Shown here in pieces: positions 53,562-58,303 of a stretch of DNA of 58,303 bases (positions within the stretch are counted from its first letter, which is position 1; every line of letters starts with the position of its first letter). The stretch lies in assembly GCA_017451645.1 (NCBI GenBank), contig JAFTNZ010000010.1:1-58303 (forward strand), written 5' to 3'. Under the pieces are notes generated by a model, which saw only the letters and a program-made list of their open reading frames with translations, did no database searches and was not told where the DNA came from. Source of the stretch: Bacteroidaceae bacterium (GTDB taxonomy: Bacteria > Bacteroidota > Bacteroidia > Bacteroidales > Bacteroidaceae). Position numbers and translations under genes: made by a program.

Positions 53562-55181
53562 TTATTTTATTTTTTGAATATAACCATCTTTGTACTGTTC
53601 TTGATATTTATATATATATCCAATGTTGTCTGGCCCAGAGAATAAATTCTTTATAGCAGTTGTGTCAATTACCTGTTTTTCACAAAAATATAACATATAT
53701 TTGGTATAATATGTCATCAAAGAGAAAGTAACTCTATTCGGAGCTAAAGTCTTGAATAAAGAAAAACAGTCATTAAGATACTTATCAAATGTCCCTTTTC
53801 CCCATTTCTGATATATTCCATCACACCAAATTGCATTAACAATATGCATATAATGACCATCGCAGAAACTCTCTGAATTAATCACTTTGTGTTTAATAAT
53901 ATCATTCCATGTTGACAAGTGATAATACAACTTCTCACCAGTTTCAGTTAGCTTAAAAGACGATTTTGTCATATCAATAATATCCAAATCGTACAGCCAA
54001 TGTAATCTAGGCATTATAACATGCTCAAGATACGTTGCAGAGGTTTTCCATTCTGATATTCTCTTTCTTATAATCTTCAATGTGATGATTTTCATAGAGC
54101 TATATCCGCTCAGTTCTTTTAGGCAATTGTCTATATATCGCAATAATTCTACTTGATAAATATTTTTAAGAACATTAAACTGAATATTTGGATTTATAAA
54201 TAGTTGTTCTATAAGCACATTTATATATACATAATCATTCCGTAATAACGCTTCTAAAAAAAACGCTTTATCAAGTCTCGACAACTCAAATATATTTTGG
54301 GTGACACCTTGGGCAGGTGGCATTGCGCAAAATACCTTACCGATTTTACCAATACGACAATTTTCACGAGTTTGATGAATTATACCAATATGTTCTGCAA
54401 GTTCTATATACGGTTTTGCGGATGCACCTGTCTTAGTTATAATAATTTCGCCTTTATTATTCTTATAATCAGCTAAGTATTCTTTAAACTGCTGACAATA
54501 TTGTTCAAATGATTTGCAAATAGTGCTTCTTGATATATGGGGACGCTCTTGTAACATCATTAGTAACACTTTCAAATAGCCTAATCGTCTCGTCTTAGTA
54601 TTTGAAGGTAAAATGTTAATGCTAAGACTATCCTTATATATTTGCTCGTCGGTGTAAATAGCATCAACATCACTCTCTGTTACACACTTATTTATAAGTT
54701 GCAATATTTCTATATTATCCCAATATCGTTGATTTAAAACAAAACTAGCTCCATACTCCCACGCCTCTGGGCATCCCATAAGTACACAATCCTCATCGGA
54801 TAGACAACGATAACCAATTTCATATGAATCAAAGATAGAATCATAATGCAGAGATTTTATTTTACGATTTATTTTAGAAACAATATACGTAATTGGTATA
54901 TTACAATCTTGTGATTCAAGTTCATCATCAACATCTATGGCAAATCCAAAAAATATAATTATCGAAACAACATCTTGTTTTTCTATGTTGGTAATAATCT
55001 CTTCATCAATATCGTCAATACTAAAAAAAGCATCTAACTTGTCAGTTGTCAACTTTTCTAATGACGACAGTTTGATGATTATACATAGGCTATCAATGTA
55101 AAACCATAGTTCGCCCTCATTCTCTCTAAGGTGAGATTCATAAGAGCAATTGTGATATAAATATTGCAGTACTCGTTTCAC
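53562..55181 (-). CDS. Unknown protein with winged-helix-like C-terminal parts
   Basis: A 539-aa protein with no recognised family. The GTG at 55181 is the only start close to the upstream stop (6 nt). Around residues 215-275 RPHISRSTICKSFEQY and GASAKPYIELAEHIGII look like winged-helix units. A second such unit (YLEHVIMPRLHWLYDLDIIDM and SFKLTETGEKLYYHL) lies at about 390-440. The gene is strongly AT-rich, more than the two genes before it. The position between the DndC-like gene and the AAA ATPase suggests a DNA-binding or adaptor subunit (inference). Confidence 0.7.
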   Translation of the reverse strand: MKRVLQYLYHNCSYESHLRENEGELWFYIDSLCIIIKLSSLEKLTTDKLDAFFSIDDIDEEIITNIEKQDVVSIIIFFGFAIDVDDELESQDCNIPITYIVSKINRKIKSLHYDSIFDSYEIGYRCLSDEDCVLMGCPEAWEYGASFVLNQRYWDNIEILQLINKCVTESDVDAIYTDEQIYKDSLSINILPSNTKTRRLGYLKVLLMMLQERPHISRSTICKSFEQYCQQFKEYLADYKNNKGEIIITKTGASAKPYIELAEHIGIIHQTRENCRIGKIGKVFCAMPPAQGVTQNIFELSRLDKAFFLEALLRNDYVYINVLIEQLFINPNIQFNVLKNIYQVELLRYIDNCLKELSGYSSMKIITLKIIRKRISEWKTSATYLEHVIMPRLHWLYDLDIIDMTKSSFKLTETGEKLYYHLSTWNDIIKHKVINSESFCDGHYMHIVNAIWCDGIYQKWGKGTFDKYLNDCFSLFKTLAPNRVTFSLMTYYTKYMLYFCEKQVIDTTAIKNLFSGPDNIGYIYKYQEQYKDGYIQKIK

Positions 55182-55187
55182 TATAAT

Positions 55188-56294
55188 TTATATAAAACAG
55201 TTAGCACAAGGAATTTCATCATCGTCGTCGAACATGTCCACAAGTAAGCCACTGGTTGCTTTTGCTTTTAACGCTTCTTGTTTTTTGATATAGTCCAACT
55301 TTATTTGGCGTACTCGATCCGGGTGACTCAACTCTGCAAGAGTTTCGCCTTGAATCCAAGTATACCCATCTTTCTCGTATTCCATAGATTTTTTGTAGAG
55401 ATCAGGGTGCTGTTCTAGAAGCCAAATCCATTCGATACGTTGCTGAAAGAAACAAAAATAGCATCCAGAACGACTACGGCAATATTCTCCTTTTTTGCCA
55501 TCTACTTCAAACTCTATAGGATTGTAGTACGCAGGAATACCGACACCACTTTCTTCCAAAATCCTAAATATATCCTCTTTAACAAGTATATCTTCGTTGT
55601 CTATTAAAGGAAATTCTTCAAGTTTACCTACAGGGTAGTCTGTAGTTTTCAAGAATTCATATATAACTCTATTGAAAGTCTTTATACTCAAATCTAGTAG
55701 AGAGTTTAATTTGCGACTATAATAGAATGACTTATTGATTGGAGTAGATGTAATTTCGACTGCTTCTTCTTTTATATTATCTGAAGCCCATTCCTTATAT
55801 AATTTAGTAATTATATCCAAATTATCATTATGTAAAGCTTTATGTATAACATCAAGACTCCAGATATTTCTTCTGAATGGAAATATAGCCTGAATGTTAG
55901 GTTTAGTCGAAACATAACCTTCTCGATCTTCATCTCCACGAATTCCTACATAAGATACTGTTGGCTCATCACCGACGAACTTTTCAAATTCGGCAAGTTT
56001 CATTTTGTTGGTACACCAGCGAGCTTGGGGTGATGGCAAATAGCCACCACTAATCTTGAGGAAATGGTCAAATGGAGTAGGCTCTGGACTACCTTCTGCG
56101 GCTTTAAGTCTCTCAACTTTACCAAGGAAGGATTCCAAGTTATCTACCAACTTTTCGGTTTCCTCTAATTCACATCCTGTATCAGAGTTGTAGTATTCAA
56201 CCTCTAATGTAGGATATTTCTGCTTCATATAGATGGCCAAAGCAGCACTATCCTTACCTCCGGAAATTCCTAATACGTGTCTTACTTTAGTCAT
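55188..56294 (-). CDS. DndC-like PAPS-reductase-family protein (PP-loop, Fe-S)
   Basis: A 368-aa protein of the phosphoadenosine-phosphosulfate reductase/ATP-pyrophosphatase superfamily. The PP-loop SGGKDS is at 11-16, the RWCTNKMK motif with Cys94 at 92-99 and VGIRGDEDREGY at about 116-127. The cysteine cluster C272-x5-C278-x2-C281 (CRSRSGCYFC), together with Cys94, could hold a 4Fe-4S centre as in DndC. A further CANC ends the protein (363-366). DndC/SspD use such a centre to place sulfur in the DNA backbone; BrxP of BREX-4 is another relative. The ATG overlaps the preceding gene's stop by 8 nt. The helical insert at about 150-245 is larger than I expect for DndC. True activity is unproven. 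Confidence 0.85.
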   Translation of the reverse strand: MTKVRHVLGISGGKDSAALAIYMKQKYPTLEVEYYNSDTGCELEETEKLVDNLESFLGKVERLKAAEGSPEPTPFDHFLKISGGYLPSPQARWCTNKMKLAEFEKFVGDEPTVSYVGIRGDEDREGYVSTKPNIQAIFPFRRNIWSLDVIHKALHNDNLDIITKLYKEWASDNIKEEAVEITSTPINKSFYYSRKLNSLLDLSIKTFNRVIYEFLKTTDYPVGKLEEFPLIDNEDILVKEDIFRILEESGVGIPAYYNPIEFEVDGKKGEYCRSRSGCYFCFFQQRIEWIWLLEQHPDLYKKSMEYEKDGYTWIQGETLAELSHPDRVRQIKLDYIKKQEALKAKATSGLLVDMFDDDDEIPCANCFI

Positions 56295-58303
56295 TGTTCA
56301 GTTTCTTTTTAATAATACTTAAAAGTGCATAAGCATCAATGTCGTTATCACCAGAAAGGAGCAAGTTAATTTTTGCCTCCAGTGCTTTTGCTTGCTTTGC
56401 CTTTGCTGTACTCAATTGAACGACCTGCTGTGTTTCCACTCCATCATTTGCTATCATTTCAAAACGGAAGAAGTTATCATCACTTGTTAGGCCCTTGTTG
56501 CTTAATTCTGCATACTTAAGCAACTCCTTAAATGAATGTACAAGGTTATCAATCAAATATGCCTCTTCCTCATCCATTAAAGTCTCTAACTGTTTGTCTA
56601 ATACAACATAAGCAAGAGACTGATACCAAGTTACTCTATCTGTATTCTGAGCTAAAACACGCGTTAAGAATGTCTTCTGTCGCTCAGTTAATAGGTATGT
56701 TTTAATAGAAGAGTAACGCTGGTCCAATTCAGCTTTGTATGACGTAAATTCCTTAGACTTCAGACCTAGTTCCTCTACAAGGATACGCTCCAATCTGTTA
56801 ATAAGATTAGAGTAACACATACGAAGGTCACGAATTGCCTTTTGCAAGAGCTCAACATATCGTTTTAACACTTCATCATTGTGAGCTATCTCAGCATCCT
56901 TGAAGCCTAGTGCACGAGGTAGATCGTCAAAGAAAGTCTTTTCAGGATCCTTTGCTGATGCTAATGCAGCGCGGAATTTAACGGTTGTTTTGTCAAGTCG
57001 CTTAGTCTGCTTTGCATACTTATTAAGCTTCTTGTAGAAAATCAAGAATGGTTTAATAGTCTCTATCAAACTGTCTGCAGTGAACTCTGCGTCCTGTATT
57101 ATTCCTAATGCTTCACGGTACTTGCTGAACAGATCCAATTTTACGCCCTCAACATTAAACGCCTTCACAGAGAACCCTGCAGATGACTTTTGCATAATAT
57201 CCAAAACCTCACGAGTAATTGTATGAATATAGATACCAGTATCGTTGTATAACGAATAGTCATTCTTTTTAATGATTAAGAATGCAGGCAACCACATATC
57301 AATAACACCCTGTTTTAGCTTGAATGGGCGTGAACGTAATATTTTGATAAGTTCGCCCAACTTGCGAGGTTTCTCCTTTGTGCTATCCAAGAAAGCCTCA
57401 CACACATTCCATAGTGGCATAAAGCTCTCAGAACGAGGCTCTCCAAGTAGATACTCTCTCCCCAAACGTCTATGGATACCTGTATTACGCAACAGTGTTA
57501 AATAGATAGTCTTTTCTGGTGGAAATTTGCAATCTTCGAAGCCAAGATTCTCTTCTGTACCATTCTCTAACAAATGAGCAAGGAAATTGACACGTGCAGT
57601 AGAAATAGCGCTGCTTGGCTTATGCTTATTGACCATCTCGTTAATATACACTGGCGTGTCACAATAAACCTGGTCACAAATTTCCGATAATTTCTTGTTA
57701 AATGCGGCTTTTGATGAGATATTAATAACTTCACCTTTATACACCCAAACAACATCTGAGTTGTAGTTAAATAAGGTATTAAGCACACTCATATTTAACA
57801 ACTCTTGCTCGTGTGCAATCAATGATTTAATCTCCTTTTGGGCTACTTTGTCATTACTGTCGATATCATTCTGAACATATGCTAACTTATCCAATTGCCA
57901 TACGTGATCGATAATTCGATCTGCTTTTTTGAAATAGGCATATAAAATAGCCTCCTCAACATTCGCAATTTGTTGCAAAATGTCTTTAAGTGAAATATCC
58001 TCGTTAAAAATGAGGTTTATAAAACCGTCAATTTCGTCTAGTGGCTGTTGAATAATAGGCTGCTCTGAAATCTTATATTCAAAATATCTAGGAGTACCTT
58101 TTCGAAAGTATGAGGCATTTGCAAACTCAATCGGAAGATTGAAGTTTGTAAGCAATTTCTCTATAACATCTTTTGATCTAGGAACAATGCCTGCTGCCTT
58201 CAATAACTCACCTTCGATATTTACATCAGTTCCCTCAAACAAAATGTACTGCGACTTATATGTTGCGTATCGAATAATCTTGTGTTGAGTCAGAAGATCG
58301 ATG
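56287..58303 (-). CDS. Large protein, C-terminal 671 residues (5' end outside window)
   Basis: The frame stays open from the stop at 56287 to the window edge. The codons upstream of the TTG at 58242 continue as IIRYATYKSQYILFEGTD, so the protein is longer and its start is not in view. The visible part is helical and charged. FPPEKTIYLTLLRN and RSRPFKLKQGVIDMWLPAFLI resemble the region behind the P-loop in large defence ATPases of the BrxC/PglY or DUF6079 kind. No Walker motif is visible here, so this is only a suggestion. It is the first seen gene of the operon. Confidence 0.75.
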   Translation of the reverse strand, partial: IDLLTQHKIIRYATYKSQYILFEGTDVNIEGELLKAAGIVPRSKDVIEKLLTNFNLPIEFANASYFRKGTPRYFEYKISEQPIIQQPLDEIDGFINLIFNEDISLKDILQQIANVEEAILYAYFKKADRIIDHVWQLDKLAYVQNDIDSNDKVAQKEIKSLIAHEQELLNMSVLNTLFNYNSDVVWVYKGEVINISSKAAFNKKLSEICDQVYCDTPVYINEMVNKHKPSSAISTARVNFLAHLLENGTEENLGFEDCKFPPEKTIYLTLLRNTGIHRRLGREYLLGEPRSESFMPLWNVCEAFLDSTKEKPRKLGELIKILRSRPFKLKQGVIDMWLPAFLIIKKNDYSLYNDTGIYIHTITREVLDIMQKSSAGFSVKAFNVEGVKLDLFSKYREALGIIQDAEFTADSLIETIKPFLIFYKKLNKYAKQTKRLDKTTVKFRAALASAKDPEKTFFDDLPRALGFKDAEIAHNDEVLKRYVELLQKAIRDLRMCYSNLINRLERILVEELGLKSKEFTSYKAELDQRYSSIKTYLLTERQKTFLTRVLAQNTDRVTWYQSLAYVVLDKQLETLMDEEEAYLIDNLVHSFKELLKYAELSNKGLTSDDNFFRFEMIANDGVETQQVVQLSTAKAKQAKALEAKINLLLSGDNDIDAYALLSIIKKKLNND

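Overview
The window reads as a chromosome segment from a member of the Bacteroidales (Bacteroides/Phocaeicola/Prevotella-like). The signs are promoters of the Bacteroidetes type (TTTG about 19-21 nt before TAnnTTTG) ahead of several genes, FeoA-FeoB fusion, DUF5723, DUF5687, DUF4924 and BspA/InlB-repeat proteins, a hybrid two-component (HTCS) type regulator, single-chain PurL, and the trxB-lolA-ftsK order.

Positions 1-36220 are ordinary chromosome: end of a DUF4143 ATPase; FeoAB plus a Cys-rich partner; tRNA-Cys; a GHL10-type glycoside hydrolase; a minus-strand operon purL - HTCS-like regulator - chromate transporter; a lipoprotein plus DUF5723 pair; a lysE - DUF4924 - rfbD - prfC cluster interrupted by a small inverted-repeat-bounded four-helix-bundle cassette; a probable structured ncRNA; a BspA-like surface protein; NlpC/P60, ABC transporter, trxB, lolA and ftsK on the minus strand; and dnaK. 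Within this part the HTCS-like regulator appears to have lost its phosphorelay residues, and palindromic repeats have been absorbed into reading frames.

From about 36.2 kb a visibly more AT-rich mobile island begins just behind the dnaK terminator and runs off the right edge. Its first module (36.4-44.0 kb, plus strand) is an integrative mobilizable element backbone: HTH protein, tyrosine integrase, an iteron-like TGCCAC array, a second HTH protein, a primase-like BT4734/VirE-N protein, a PriCT-2/DUF3987 protein, a nested hairpin that is a candidate oriT or terminator, MobC, MOBP-like relaxase and a membrane/coiled-coil protein. A 14-bp inverted repeat closes the module.

The cargo (44.1-58.3 kb, minus strand) starts with two tandem RhuM-family genes and a BRO-type pseudogene, followed by a tightly packed operon of at least nine genes. 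In transcription order these are: a large protein cut by the window edge, a DndC-like PAPS-reductase-family protein, a 539-aa unknown, an ORC/Cdc6-like AAA ATPase, a PIN-like nuclease, a PLD-plus-SF2 helicase, a 76-aa protein, a Rad50/DndD-like SMC-type ATPase with one CxxC, and a 189-aa unknown. Neighbouring genes overlap or lie at most about 11 nt apart. I read it as a candidate anti-phage system with a DNA-sulfur-type chemistry gene but without recognisable DndA, DndB, DndE, PglZ or methyltransferase inside the window. It is the strongest candidate here for an undescribed system.
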